64,000 nt of DNA from Paulinella micropora. Its lineage: Eukaryota > Cercozoa > Imbricatea > Euglyphida > Paulinellidae. The position numbers and the translations under genes are program-made. Below the pieces are notes generated by a model. The model was given only the letters and a program-made list of their open reading frames with translations. It was not told the DNA's origin and did no database searches. This document shows positions 1 to 10,744 of the stretch, piece after piece (the first letter of the stretch is position 1; the number at the start of each line of letters is the position of its first letter). Location of the stretch: contig WBZZ01006266.1 in NCBI GenBank assembly GCA_019918135.1, forward strand, positions 62,001 to 126,000, given 5' to 3'.

Positions 1-480
1 TCTTCCTTCCCACTCCCGCTCCCGATTCTCAGACGGGAATCTAACAACAATTCGTGCTTCCTCCTCCCCTCCTTCTTCCTTTGGGTACTTTCTTGCTGGC
101 GTTTTTAGCGAACGCGGCTTGGCGGTTTGTGCATGTGATATGGCCGAAAAAGGTAGTGTTTCCGGGCTTTTCTGGCAATACTGCCTTTTTCAGCCATATC
201 ATTCCAGGCGCACACATACGCAAATTTGGCGACATTCCATTCGAGAAACGAGAAAGAGAAAAATTCAGTTTGCAAAGGCGCCGCCTTCCCTGTTCTTTGA
301 GCCCCCCGGGCTCAGGGGGCTCAAGTGGGAGAGAAGAAAAAAGATGAGGGGGGGGGGGGGGGGGTGCCCCCCCCCCCCCCCACACACACACACACAACCT
401 GTCCCTCGTCTTCCTTCTTTTCTCCATGAGCCAACTAAGCGAGAGACAAGCACGATCTGCCTTTAAGAATAATCCACCCA
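1..480. repeat. Left-edge repeat stretch with hairpin and G/C-run palindrome
   Basis: No convincing gene. Positions 137-157 and 178-200 form an imperfect inverted repeat (GATATGGC...GCCATATC arms, two mismatches) enclosing a short loop. The arm sequence, a GAAAAAGG(T/C)AGT motif, also ends the ~420 bp repeats at 10.7-12.2 kb, so this looks like a diverged relative of that family. A poly-G run facing a poly-C run at about 347-380 is followed by a CA microsatellite at 381-398. A GAGCCC...GGGCTC hairpin at about 299-323 recurs through the first 20 kb. Confidence 0.6.
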
Positions 481-1491
481 ATGAGAGCACGCCATCTCTG
501 GGAACTGTTAACGAGTGGCGCTTGCTCGCTGGAGTCGGATGCCACCCCCGCTAGCGAGCAAGCGCGCAAGCGGAAAAGGAAGCGCCATTTAGGCGCCAAC
601 AGGCGCGGGCAAGCCGGAATCTGGCTAAGCGCATTGCGATACCAAATCGGGCACGGCGTACAAGCCGTAGCGCTGGACGTGACGGCTCTGAGTGGGCGCC
701 CTCGCGTGCTCAAAACCCTGGCAAATGTTATGAAGAAGCACAAGGGCAAATTTGACTTACAGCTGCGCCTCCGTGAGGGAGAACACATTGAAGAAAGTAG
801 CCGAACCGTTTGCCAAAGCCTAGCGTGGCTTGCGTATCCACTGGCGCGCAGCCTGGAGCTGCAAGGACTGCGCGGGGGTTTGTACAAGCTGCCGCGCCAC
901 AGCGAGGGGTGTGTGGTGCTGGCTGATTGCCAAGAAGTCACCCTGCTGCTTGAAAGCCCACCCCAACAGCTGCGTCTGCTGGACTGCGTGGCTTGTACCA
1001 CAACCCTAGAACCAACCTTGGCGGTCTGGCACGACGAAGACATAGACAAAGCCGTCAAAGCCGCCATCAGGCTCGAATACACGCTCAAAGATCGTACTTT
1101 CAAGTGTCGTAATCGGCTCCGGAACCTACGCCTGGACAGTGTAGAAGACGTGGAAGTGGTCTTGTTTGGATCTGGACAGGGTCTGGGCTGGCCTGGCTTG
1201 GATTTCTTTCCGAGAAACTATCCTTTTGTAACTTCTGTTCGAATCCACTTCAACGACACCGCAGATGACGAACGAATACGCCTCTTGGCAGACGCAGGTC
1301 TGTCGCGGGATATCGTGCGTTTGGTGCTAGACTATGTTCCGTCAACGTGCACGCTTCTGGGCAAGCAACTGCGTCGCAGCTTGTTTATAAGCAAAGGTTT
1401 AGAGGAGGAGTACGATGGACGTGACGACATGATGGGCACGTTGGAGCTGGGGGGGTTTGCTGCGTGCCCGACGTGCTTTATTATTTTCTGA
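481..1491 (+). CDS. Leucine-rich-repeat-like protein, N-terminal part
   Basis: The frame opens at an ATG (481) after an AT-rich stretch. The basic N-terminus (KRKRK near residue 30) looks like a nuclear-localisation patch. The body has degenerate leucine-rich spacing (for example YPLARSLELQGLRGG and LRNLRLDSVEDVEVV), as in F-box/LRR proteins of giant viruses. No enzyme motif is visible. The next frame (1464-2267) carries clearer repeats and both are probably pieces of one LRR gene that now looks broken. In related systems such proteins act as protein-binding solenoids, often with an F-box to recruit host ubiquitin ligase. No F-box is seen here. Function is inferred only from repeat pattern. 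Confidence 0.55.
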   Translation: MRARHLWELLTSGACSLESDATPASEQARKRKRKRHLGANRRGQAGIWLSALRYQIGHGVQAVALDVTALSGRPRVLKTLANVMKKHKGKFDLQLRLREGEHIEESSRTVCQSLAWLAYPLARSLELQGLRGGLYKLPRHSEGCVVLADCQEVTLLLESPPQQLRLLDCVACTTTLEPTLAVWHDEDIDKAVKAAIRLEYTLKDRTFKCRNRLRNLRLDSVEDVEVVLFGSGQGLGWPGLDFFPRNYPFVTSVRIHFNDTADDERIRLLADAGLSRDIVRLVLDYVPSTCTLLGKQLRRSLFISKGLEEEYDGRDDMMGTLELGGFAACPTCFIIF

Positions 1492-2267
1492 GGCCTTTCC
1501 ATGAGCAGAGGGTCCGACTAATCAATTGCACGCTTGCGCGGCCGGCGAACGCACTAGCTTGGGCAAGAGCTTTTCACATGGCAATCCACTATATAAGAGA
1601 GCTTTCTTGGCATGGCTGCGATTTCGTTGACGATAGATTTGTCGCCCTGGCGTTTGATGATGTCTTGTACACGAGTCTAGAAAGCCTGGACCTCAGCAGC
1701 ACGCGCGTCGAGTCCCTGCCTCCGAGGCTGCTGGCACGGCTCTCAAAGCTCCAGAGCCTGCATCTACCTAGGCTTGACGTACTGGACGCCTGTCTCCGGC
1801 AACCTGACTCGTCGGTCTTAGCGGGGCTGCAAGAGCTGCGAGTTGATCGGGCCCTGGATTGGAAATCGCTGCCCAAGTACTTTGGTTTATTGAAGAATCT
1901 GCGCTGGCTTGAGCTAAACCTAACGAAAGACACTGAGTTTTGTGAGCCGCGCCTAGTGCGCGAGGCGTGGCACGCCTGGCCTCGACTGACTCGCTGGTGC
2001 CTGCGCGACGACGCGGGAGGGGGCATGAGCTTTCAATGCGCCCGGGCGTTGCACCAGCTGGGCGAGCTACCCCCCGCCTGCTCGGTTCGGGGCACGCTTA
2101 TCCTGGACCTGCCACCAAGCTTACCCTGGATCAGTTGGCACAGTTGCAAACGTGGGGCAGGACCATTGTCTTGTTTGACTTGCCAGAGATTCCTGCAGTC
2201 TTGTGTGACTCGCCAGAGATTCCTGCAGTCGGTGAAGGGAGACAGAAAGGAAAAAGGAGGGGACTGA
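1464..2267 (+). CDS. Leucine-rich-repeat protein, C-terminal part
   Basis: This frame shows regular LRR units, e.g. LESLDLSSTRVESLPPRLL, LSKLQSLHLPRLDVL, LAGLQELRVDRAL and LKNLRWLELNL, with about 23-residue spacing typical of solenoid LRR proteins. It begins with a GTG and has no good ATG of its own, which fits its being the downstream part of the 481-1491 gene. The last ~30 residues are encoded by a 30-bp tandem duplication (2171-2230), giving a repeated CxTxQRFLQS motif, and beyond that the sequence passes into the dispersed repeats. The original C-terminus may therefore have been replaced. Confidence 0.6.
   Translation: MPDVLYYFLRPFHEQRVRLINCTLARPANALAWARAFHMAIHYIRELSWHGCDFVDDRFVALAFDDVLYTSLESLDLSSTRVESLPPRLLARLSKLQSLHLPRLDVLDACLRQPDSSVLAGLQELRVDRALDWKSLPKYFGLLKNLRWLELNLTKDTEFCEPRLVREAWHAWPRLTRWCLRDDAGGGMSFQCARALHQLGELPPACSVRGTLILDLPPSLPWISWHSCKRGAGPLSCLTCQRFLQSCVTRQRFLQSVKGDRKEKGGD
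2171..2230. repeat. 30-bp tandem duplication
   Basis: Two adjacent 30-bp copies (2171-2200 and 2201-2230), differing at two positions, share the core GCCAGAGATTCCTGCAGTC. The period is a multiple of three, so the overlapping LRR frame stays open through it. Confidence 0.9.
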
Positions 2268-5200
2268 GCATTAAGAGAAGAAGCCAAGAAAGTGCAGAAA
2301 AAAGTTTACGCTGAATTAAAACTCGACAAAGCCTTACACTTGACACCGAGAACTAGGAGAAGGAGAGGAAAGAAGCAGGGGGTGGGGGCAAGACAAATCG
2401 TGCTTGATCCTTCCCCGCCCCTTCCTTCTTCCTCTCTTCCCTCCCCTGAGCCCGGGGGGGGGAGGGGGAGGGGAAGGGCGCAGAAGCTCCAAACACTAAC
2501 CCTCTCCCCGGCCCCTTCCTCTCTTGGTTTTCAGTGCCGAAGATTAAAACTTTGTCAAGTATTTTCTTATTAATTTTTTTGTACATTTTTAGCGCGCCCC
2601 TACCCCCCCTCCACCAGAGGGCGCAGAAGCTACAAACAAAATAAATACATGCAACGCCTCCACTAATCCCCCATGCCCCTTCCTCTCTTAGTTTTCAGTT
2701 CCAAGATTACAACTTTGTCATGGATTTTTTTAATTTTTTTTGTGCACCGGCGAAGCGCGCCCCTGCCCTCCCTCTCTCGCTCCCGCTCCCGATTCTCAGA
2801 CAGTGGACCAAGACAATTCGTGCTTCCTCCTTCCCTGCCTCTTCCCTCTGCACGCGCAAACAAGGGACGAGGGGGAGAAGGGGATAGCAGGGGACAGGGG
2901 GAAAAGAGGGGCAAGAGGGGAGACGGGGGGAAGCACATCCCGCCCCCTTCTTCCTCCCTTCCTTTTCCTCCCTCCCCCTTTCTTCCTCCCCCCGTCTGTT
3001 CCCTTTGCTGTCGAGCCAAATTTTCTTTCCTTTTGGCATATCTTTCTGACCTTGCGCACGGTGATCGAGCCATGGCGGACGGGACGCCGTCGGGATAGTG
3101 AGGCCCCTTGTCTTCCTGGCACATTGACCACCGCCCATCCATCCGCCGCAGGGTCGAGCACGGTGCTACGCTTCCTAGTTTTCAGTGCCCAAGTGTACGA
3201 CCGTCGAGCTTTAATTCAGCGTCAATTCTCTCCATCTCCTAATTCTCAGTGTCAAGTGTAAGACTTTGTCGAGCTTTAATTCAGCGCATTCTTTTTTGCA
3301 CTCTCTTGGCGCCCCTACCCTCCACCTTCCCTCCCGCTCCGAGGAGGAAGGGATGTGCCGCGTGCTGCCCTTTCTCTCTCGCAGTTGCCTGCCGGTCTCT
3401 GGGGGGTTTGCCTTCCTAGATTTGCCAGGCTTTTCATCGCGTTGGTCACCGCAGCGCATAGTTCTCCCTTGCACCAGGCCACGACGTTCGCGCCTGTGTA
3501 ACTAGCTTCAAACAGTTGGTCTCCGGCACCGGAGTCCACGGCCGCTCTCCGGTTTGCGTTCCCCTGCTTTTTTTTCCACCGACTGCTTTTTTTCTTTAGC
3601 CTATCAAGCCTTAAAATAGTCTCCCCCTTTTTTTGCGTGTGTGCCTAGAGGGCCAGAGGAAAGGCAACCCTCTTGCCCTTTTCTTTGCTCCCTCCCTTTC
3701 TTTGCCCTCCCCCCCGTCTGTTCCCTTTGTTGTCGGGCAACAAATTTTTTCTTCCTTTTTTCATATTTTCCTGACCTTGCGCACGGTGGTCGAGCTATGG
3801 CACGGTGATCTGTTCCTAGTTTTCAGTGCCCCATGTGTAAGACCGTCGAGTGGGCCGGATGCTGCAGCAGCCTGAGGGTGCCGTTGCAAGTGTCAAGTGC
3901 GATGCTTTGTCGAGTTTTGATTCAGCGTGATTTTTCTTGTACACCGGCGAAGCGCCCCCCCCCCCCCCCCGGAGCCCGGGGGGCTCAAAGAGCAGGGGGC
4001 AGAATTGCAACAAAACTAAGATGATTTCATTGAGCCCATGGTGGGGAGGCACCCCCCCCCTGTATCATCGGATCTTTTCTGCCACCCCTCCCCTCTTCCC
4101 GACGGGGGGGGGATGGAAAGACAGATTGATCCTCCCCGGCCCCTTCCTCTCTTAGTTTTCAGTGCCAAAGATTAAAACTTTGTCAAGGATTTCTTTTTTT
4201 AAATTTTTTTATATTCTTAGCGCGCCCCCCCCCCTCCCTGTTTTCATATTTTTCCGACCTTGCGCACGGTGGCCGAGCTATGGCACGGACAGGGCGCCGT
4301 CGAGCTTTAATTCAGCGTAAATTACATTTTTTCGGCGCGGCCCCCTCCCTGCCCTTACCCTCTCCCGCTCCCTGTTCTCAGTGCCAATATAAAAAATTTA
4401 TCAGGGATTTCTTTTTTTGCGTGATTCTTTTTTGTACACCGGCAAAGCGCGCCCCTGCCTCTTCCCTCTGCAAGATCTGCGGAAATATCTGCGGGAATAT
4501 GAAAAGTGGAAAAGAATTTTTTTTTTGGAACGCGTTTGCACGCGCAAACAAGGGACGAGGGGAAGGGGGGATAACAGGGGACAAGGGGAACAAAGGGACG
4601 CCCACTTTCTTGGCGCCCCCTGCCTCTTCCTCTCTCCCCTGAGCCCAGGGGAATGGCGCAGAAGCTACAAACAAGATAAATACACGCAACGCCTCTACTA
4701 ACCCCCTATGCCGGGCGCCTTCCTCCCTTCCCTCTTACTGACGGGGGGTAAAGATAGATTCATCCTCCCCTGCCCCTTTCTCTCTTAGTTTTCAGTGCCA
4801 AGACTACAACTTTGTCATGGATCTTTTTTCGCGTGATTTTTTGTACACCGGCGAAGCGCGCCCCTGCCCTCCCTTCTCCGGCCCCCTTCTTTTCCCCTTC
4901 CTCTTTCTCCCGTCTGTTCCCTTTGTTGTGGGCAAAAAAAATTTCCGCAGATCTTTTCATATTCCCGCTGATCTTGCGCACGGTGGCCGAGCTATGGCAC
5001 GGACAGGATGCCCGTCGGGGCCGGCCGGGGCTTTTGTTCTCTTATCACATTGACCACCGCCCATTCATTCGCCGCAGGGTCGTGCTGGAGCACGGTGCCC
5101 TGCTCCTAGTTTTCAGTGCCCCGAATGTAAGACCGTCGAGCTTTAATTCTGCGCATTCTTTTTCGCACTCTCTTGGCGCCCCTACCCTCCCCCTTCCCCC

Positions 5201-5462
5201 CCGCTCCCCGATTTCCCTTTCCCCTGCTCCTTGAGCCCCCCGGGCTCAGGGGGCTCAAGTGCAGAGAAGAATGAAAAAGAGGGGGGGGGCGCCCCCCCGC
5301 GCGGGGGGGGGGGGGGGGGGAAGCCCTCCCCCCATCTGAGAACGGGGAGCGGGAGAGAGAAAAGACAGGGGACGGGAGAGAGCACAATCTAGTCTTGGAA
5401 GATGAAACAAAAAGAAGATGCCTAAGTAACTCATTTTGTAAAAAAAAACAAAGGCGCCGTTC

Positions 5463-6563
5463 ATGGCCTGCACGTTCACCGTGGTCCTTTACGCCCTCGA
5501 AGGCAAGGCGAGGGAACAGAGCAGATGGTACAAAACAAAGCTACCATCATATGAGAAGCCCGATACCATGCCGAGCGACGAGTACGAGCTGCAGTATATC
5601 ATCGATGACTCCAGATCTATGTTTATACAAAATGCTAGCAATCCTTCCCAAAGCCTTGTGTTAAAAAAAACGTCATGGTCCCCGTACCCGTCGCGTTCTT
5701 TATTTTTTTCCTGTTGGCAAAGCGTGCAGCCGGCCTTGCAGAGGAACAAGGTGCCAGATAACAGGATCGTGGTCACGCTAAAGCCCAATCTTCAGGCTAG
5801 GGATGAGCTGCGACTGGATACGAGAGTCGGGGTCTTAACACAAATCTACAAATTCGATACGATGGCGCTGCCCGCGGGTCTTATACAAGTCACGGATTGG
5901 CTACCCTTACGGTTGACTCCTCGCTCCGAAGACTCTAAAGACGCGGGACCCCCGCTTGCTGTTTGTCTGTACAATGAGAAAAAAACTTGGCAACAGCCAT
6001 CTTCGACCACCAAAGGTTTGATATGCCAAAAAGGGACGTCACCACGCTTCCACCCTTTCACCTACGTTGTTGTGAAGGAACGTACCTACGATAAGGAGTG
6101 TGTTGTGGCGGATCCAAACGCGACACACGTTCGACGAGAAGAATACAGCGAAGAACCTGGTATTTGTGTACCCCTGCCGCTTCGCACTACAGATTGGTGG
6201 GAGATAAAACGCAAATTTTTCAAATTCAGCGACGAGGCGATAAAAGGCAAAAGTTTCCGTTTGGACGAGGATGTGGATGGCTACGATCTATGGCAAGATA
6301 TTGCGACCTTTCTGACTGGAGCCTTTACCCTAGGTTTCTTTGAACGACATACCTTCACAGTGGACCTAAGCGAACAGCGCAACCTAGGACAATCCGCCTC
6401 CAGACTCCGGCAGACAATCCAATTGCCAATGTCTCCCTTCACTTCAAAGCGAATTGTGCAACAGGAGCGGCTGGATTCGATGACCGCTCGACTTGTCAGC
6501 TCCGCCAGTGCTGTTCGCTCTTTTGATAGTCTGGAACAAAGTTCCCTAGTGATACCATCATGA
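5463..6563 (+). CDS. Hypothetical protein
   Basis: A 366-residue frame starts at an ATG just after an A-rich run (5441-5453), lying as a coding island among repeats. Composition is ordinary for a soluble protein, with mixed charged and aromatic residues (e.g. DVDGYDLWQDIATFLTG). I recognise no family and see no signal peptide or membrane segment. From about 6440 to the stop the frame runs antisense to a coding fragment that recurs at 3.4 and 9.4 kb, so its last ~40 codons may be acquired from a repeat rather than ancestral. Confidence 0.6.
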   Translation: MACTFTVVLYALEGKAREQSRWYKTKLPSYEKPDTMPSDEYELQYIIDDSRSMFIQNASNPSQSLVLKKTSWSPYPSRSLFFSCWQSVQPALQRNKVPDNRIVVTLKPNLQARDELRLDTRVGVLTQIYKFDTMALPAGLIQVTDWLPLRLTPRSEDSKDAGPPLAVCLYNEKKTWQQPSSTTKGLICQKGTSPRFHPFTYVVVKERTYDKECVVADPNATHVRREEYSEEPGICVPLPLRTTDWWEIKRKFFKFSDEAIKGKSFRLDEDVDGYDLWQDIATFLTGAFTLGFFERHTFTVDLSEQRNLGQSASRLRQTIQLPMSPFTSKRIVQQERLDSMTARLVSSASAVRSFDSLEQSSLVIPS

Positions 6564-6715
6564 ATCGCGCGTTTGTATCTTCTATTGCCCGGGCGCCAAG
6601 ACACATGACAAGCTAACTCTTGTTCTAAGCGTTCAACGGTGGCCTGCTGTTGCGCAACTTCGGGGGCCAGGCTTTTCATCGCGTCGGTCACCGCAGCGCA
6701 TAGTTCCCCTAAGCC
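6440..6715 (-). pseudogene. Recurrent coding fragment, copy 2
   Basis: On the minus strand this stretch reads ELCAAVTDAMKSLAPEV followed by a coiled-coil-like string ending ERLEQELACHV. The same peptide is found in the copy at 9429-9602 and in part in the copy at 3426-3630. It is a duplicated gene fragment. The parent function is unknown. Confidence 0.55.
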
Positions 6716-7211
6716 CCGGTGCCAAGAGTACAACTTTGTCATGGATTTTTTTTTTGCGCTGATTTCTGTACACCGGCAAAGCGCGCCCCTGCCCTCCCTC
6801 TCCCGCTCCCGCTCCCGATTCTCAGACAGTAGACTAAGACGATTCGTGCTTCCTCCCTTCCTTTTCCTCCCTCCCCCTTTCTTCCTCCCCCCGTCTGTTC
6901 CCTTTGTTGTCGGGCCAAATTCTTTTTCCTTTTTTCATATTCCCGCGGACCTTGCGCACAATGGCCGAGCTATGGCACGGACAGGAAGCCGTCGGGGCCG
7001 GCCGGGCGCTCTTGCCCTCCTGGCACATTGACCACCCTGCGGCGTTCGCCGCAGGGTCGTGTTGGAGCACGGTGCTCTGCTTCTAGTTTTCAGTGTCAAG
7101 TGTGAGACTTTGTCGGAAGGGGAAAGGGGGGGGGGGGGGGAGAGGGGGGAGGAGGAGGGAGGGCGCGGCAGAATAAGCCTCAATGGAGAGTCCGTCTGGG
7201 CTTGCCTTTCT

Positions 7212-7532
7212 TTACCTTCTTTTTTCCACACTTGCTACACGTGGTCGGGAACAATAAACACTGCAGCTTCGACAGCAGACCTGCCTTCTGCCTGCAAAGC
7301 ACCGCACCCTGACGGTGAAGTGCGACTTCACTAAGCAATGCAACCTGCCGGCCTTAATAGTCTCGGAATCTTTTCCATCGTCTGACCTCTCGCCATAGAA
7401 CCGAAAGCGTTCGATGGCCGTCTTCTTCGCTATGTCGTCCATCCATTTTTTTGAATTTTCTTTGCAGGCGTCTAATTTTTCTAATTCATCCTGCATCTCA
7501 CCCCTAAATTTTTGAATTTCCAGACTAAGCAT
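7212..7532 (-). CDS. Hypothetical coiled-coil protein, probable remnant
   Basis: The minus-strand frame starts MLSLEIQKFRGEMQDELEKL and continues with charged helical sequence, then a cysteine-rich tail. Sequence upstream on the same strand up to about 7690 also reads as protein-like charged helix, suggesting a larger gene that now looks broken. No domain is recognised. The local base composition is more AT-rich than that of the flanking repeats, which supports a genuine coding origin. Confidence 0.4.
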   Translation of the reverse strand: MLSLEIQKFRGEMQDELEKLDACKENSKKWMDDIAKKTAIERFRFYGERSDDGKDSETIKAGRLHCLVKSHFTVRVRCFAGRRQVCCRSCSVYCSRPRVASVEKRR

Positions 7533-7761
7533 GTCCTTAAGTCGACCCTTGTCAAAGTCAGGGTTCGTCTGTTTGTAGTTCTTAAACCAATCTCGAAGAA
7601 ATTGCTTTTCATCTTCTTTTGTTTATTCTACGATGAACCCTTTGATGGCTGCACTTAAATTACCCACCATTTGTCTTTTTTCTTTAAAGAAGAATTAAAC
7701 GCCAGTAGATTCAAGACATTCTGAATTTAATAAAAAAAAAAGGCACGCGCGGCACACGTGC

Positions 7762-8385
7762 TTGGATGTGCCTCCATGCCTGATTTTTGTCCCCCCATTC
7801 TTTTGTCTGTGCACGCTCGTCTCTGGCCCTACTTTCTTTCCGGAAAATAAAAGTGTGATGGGGAGGAGGGGGGGGGAGGGCTGGGAAAAGCTGGGGGGTG
7901 CCCCTGCCTCGATTGGCTCATTTTTCTACCAATTGGCCCTGCCCATGCTCGCCAGGGTGCCCCCAACGTCCTTGTTCTTGGTCGAAGGCACGGGACTACA
8001 TTGGTCCTCCTTGTACGTACAAGCCCCGGCCCCGCCGCGAGTTGCGAGATGCTTGGGTGCCCCTTTTAGCGTCGGCGCTCACGCTCTACCACGTGTTTGT
8101 TGGCTGTGCCATGCGTTGGCAGGCGAGCAGGTGGCTCGACGCCAGGCGCGCCGAGGCGGCGTACGACATCGTCTACACAATAATATTATTGCCACCGCCC
8201 GCGCCGCTGGGTTTTACATGGACATAGGCTCTGTGCTGGTTCGCGTGCTGCTGTGTTTGGCGCTCGCGGCTGCCTGGAGCTCCCGGAGACCCGCCCGAGT
8301 GCAGAGCGAGCTGAACCGCATCCTGCCGAACCGTGACGCGGCCGAGCAGGTTAAGCAAGTACCTGCAGCTATAAGCGTCCGCTAA
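7762..8385 (+). pseudogene. Possible membrane-protein remnant
   Basis: Two overlapping plus-strand frames each hold a protein-like segment. One has WVPLLASALTLYHVFVGCA and the other DIGSVLVRVLLCLALAAAW, both likely transmembrane helices. The locus is flanked by dispersed repeats and looks broken. No family is recognised. It could also be fortuitous GC-rich open sequence. Confidence 0.35.
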
Positions 8386-9428
8386 TTAATTCGGCGTATT
8401 CTTTTTCGCACTCTCTTAGCGCGCGAGCAGAGCACAGACGGTGCCGACCAGGGTTCTAACATAGGCTACCGCAGCAACATGACGTGGGCCGGATGCTGCG
8501 GCAGCCTGAAGGTGCCGTTGCAAGTGTCAAGTGTAATGCCTTGTCGCCTCCTTCCCTGCCTCTTCCCTCTGCACGCGCTCTGAGGAGGGACGAGGGGGAG
8601 AGGGGGATAGCAGGGGACAGGGGGGAAAGAAAGAGGGGCGAGAGGGGAGACGGGGGGAAGCACATCCCGTTCCCTTCTTCCTCCCTTCCTTTTCCTCCCT
8701 CCCCCTTTCTTCCTCCCCCATCTGCTCCCTTTGTTGTCGGGCAAAAAAAAATGTTCTTTATTCTTTTCATATTTGTCTGAGCTTGCGCACGGTGGCCGAG
8801 CCATGGCACGGACAGGACGCCGTCGGGTAGTGAGGCCCTTGTCCTCCTGGCACATTGACCACCGCCCATCCATCGCCGCAGGGTCGTGCTGGAGCACGGT
8901 GCTACGCTCCTAGTTTTCAGTGCCCAAGTGTACGACCGTCGATCTTTAATTCAGCGCATTCTTTTTCGCACTTTCTTGGCGTCCCTACCCTCTCCCTTCC
9001 CTCCCGCTCCCGACTCCCCTGCTCCTTGAGCCCCCGGGCTCAGGGGGCTCAGAGGGAGGGAAGAAAGAAAGGGGTAGGGGGGGGTCGCCCCCCCCCCCCC
9101 CCATCGGTGGGCTCCAAAAATTTTTTACTTATTTTTGCACCCCGCTCTGAGGAGGGAGGGGGGATGTGCCGCGTGCTGCCCTTTCTCTCTTCCCAGCTCC
9201 CTGCCGGTCTCTGGGGGGTTTGCCTTCCTAGATTTCAATCCAATCCGGCTCGTGCGAGCCAGCGTCCTCCGCGTGTTCGTTATATTTTTGAACGGTTTCG
9301 GGGGCCTGGCTGGCAATCGGCTCCACACCAACCCTGGCCTGCTTCTGTCTGAAACAAAGTTCTCTAGTGATACCATCATGAATCGCATGTTTGTATCTTC
9401 TTTTGCCCGGGCGCCAAGACACATGATA

Positions 9429-9602
9429 TTAAGCTAACTCTTGTTCTAAGCGTTCAACGGTGGCCTGCTGTTGCGCAACTTCGGGGGCCAGGCTATTCAC
9501 CGCGTCGGTCACCGCAGCGCATAGTTCCCCCTTGCAGCAAGCCACGACGTTCGCGCCTGTGTAGCTAGCTTCAAACAGCTGGTCTCCGACACCGGAGTCC
9601 AT
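9429..9602 (-). CDS. Small recurrent coiled-coil ORF, copy 3
   Basis: The 57-residue frame begins MDSGVGDQLFEASYTG and ends in a heptad-like helix (ATVERLEQELA). It is the most complete of three copies of the same fragment (others at about 3426-3630 and 6440-6715, all minus strand). Similar flanking sequence extends to about 9700 in copies 1 and 3. Either a short protein is truly encoded or all three are pieces of a longer lost gene. The fragment's presence inside repeat mosaic favours the second view. Confidence 0.4.
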   Translation of the reverse strand: MDSGVGDQLFEASYTGANVVACCKGELCAAVTDAVNSLAPEVAQQQATVERLEQELA

Positions 9603-10744
9603 GGCTGCTCTCTGGTTTGCGTTCCCCTGCTTTTTTTTCCACCGACTGCTGTTTTTTTTTAGCCTATCAAGCCTTAAAATAGTCTCCCCCTCTTTTTGCG
9701 TGTGTGCCTGGAGGGCCAGTGGGGAGGCAACCCTCTTGCCCCTAGGACATTGACCACCGCCCATCCATCCGCCGTGGGTTCGTGTTGGAGCACGGTGCGC
9801 AGAATCTGCGGAAATATCTGCGGGAATATGAAAAGTGGAAAAGAAAATTTTTTTGGAACGCGTTTGCACGCGCAAACAAGGGACGAGGGGAGGGGGGGGG
9901 GAGAAAGCACACCCCACCCCTCCCTGTACACGTTCTCAGACGGGGGGGGGGGGGGGGGCAATACAGATCGTGCCTAATCCTCCCCCCGCCCCTTCCCTCT
10001 CACTCTCTTAGTTCTCAGTGCCAAAATTAAAATTTTGTCAGTAATTTTTTTTTAAATTTTTTCTTGTACATTCTTAGCGCCCCCCCCTTCCCCTGCCTCT
10101 TCTCTCCCCTCTACTCCCTTCCCCCCCCCTGAGCCCGGGGGGCTCAAAGAGCAGGGGGGGGGAGGGGAAGGGCGTAGAAGCTGCAAACACTAACCCCCCT
10201 CCCCCGTACCGGGCGTCCTCCCCCCTCCTCTCTTCCCGACGGGGGGAGGAGGATGGAAAGACAGATTGATCCTCACCGGCCCCTTCCTCTCTTAGTTTTC
10301 AGTGCCAAAGATTAAAACTTTGTCAAGGATTTCTTTTTATTATTATTTTTTAATATTCTTAGCGCGCGCCCCCCCCCCCCCTCCCTCTTTTCATATTTTT
10401 TTGACCTTGCGCACGGTGGACGAGCTATGGCACGGACAGGGCGCCGTCGAGCTTTAATTCAGCGTATTCTTTTTCGTACTCTCTTGGCGCGCAAGCAGAG
10501 CACATACGGTGCCGGCCGGGGTTCTAACATAGGCTTCTAATAACGTGAAGTGGGCCGGATGCTGCGGCAGCCTGAGGGTGCCGTTGCAAGTGTCAAGTGT
10601 AAGACTTTGTCGAGTTTTAATTTAGCGTGGACTTTTCTTGCACCGGCGAAGCGCCCCACTCCCCCTGTCCCTTTCTTGTCCTTCTCCCTGAGCCCGGGGG
10701 GGCTCAAAGAGCAAGGGGCAGAATTGCAACAAAACTAAGTTGAT

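Larger units (their letters stand above)
2290..10740. repeat. Mosaic of dispersed repeat blocks (left part)
   Basis: The stretch between coding islands is built from a few blocks reused in varying order: (a) GCGCACGGTGGCCGAGC plus ~130 bp that follows, at about 3054, 3780, 4262, 4977, 6954, 8787 and 10410; (b) CAGTGCCAAGATTAAAAC-type strings; (c) CGGATGCTGCGGCAGCC at about 3854, 8490 and 10557; (d) a GTTTGC/GCAAAC palindrome at 4534 and 9862; (e) AATTCGTGCTTCCTCC strings; (f) GAGCCC/GGGCTC hairpins. Open frames here change strand and frame from copy to copy and look non-coding. This resembles a repeat-rich region assembled by repeated duplication and recombination. No transposase is associated with the blocks. 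Confidence 0.75.

Noticed and set aside
2663-3161. Several overlapping open frames of 120-170 residues
   Set aside because: They change strand and frame between copies of the same repeat block and are compositionally low-complexity.
7698-7745. Possible spliceosomal introns explaining divided genes
   Set aside because: I could not find consistent GT...AG pairs that would explain the divided loci as a class, so splicing is not proposed.
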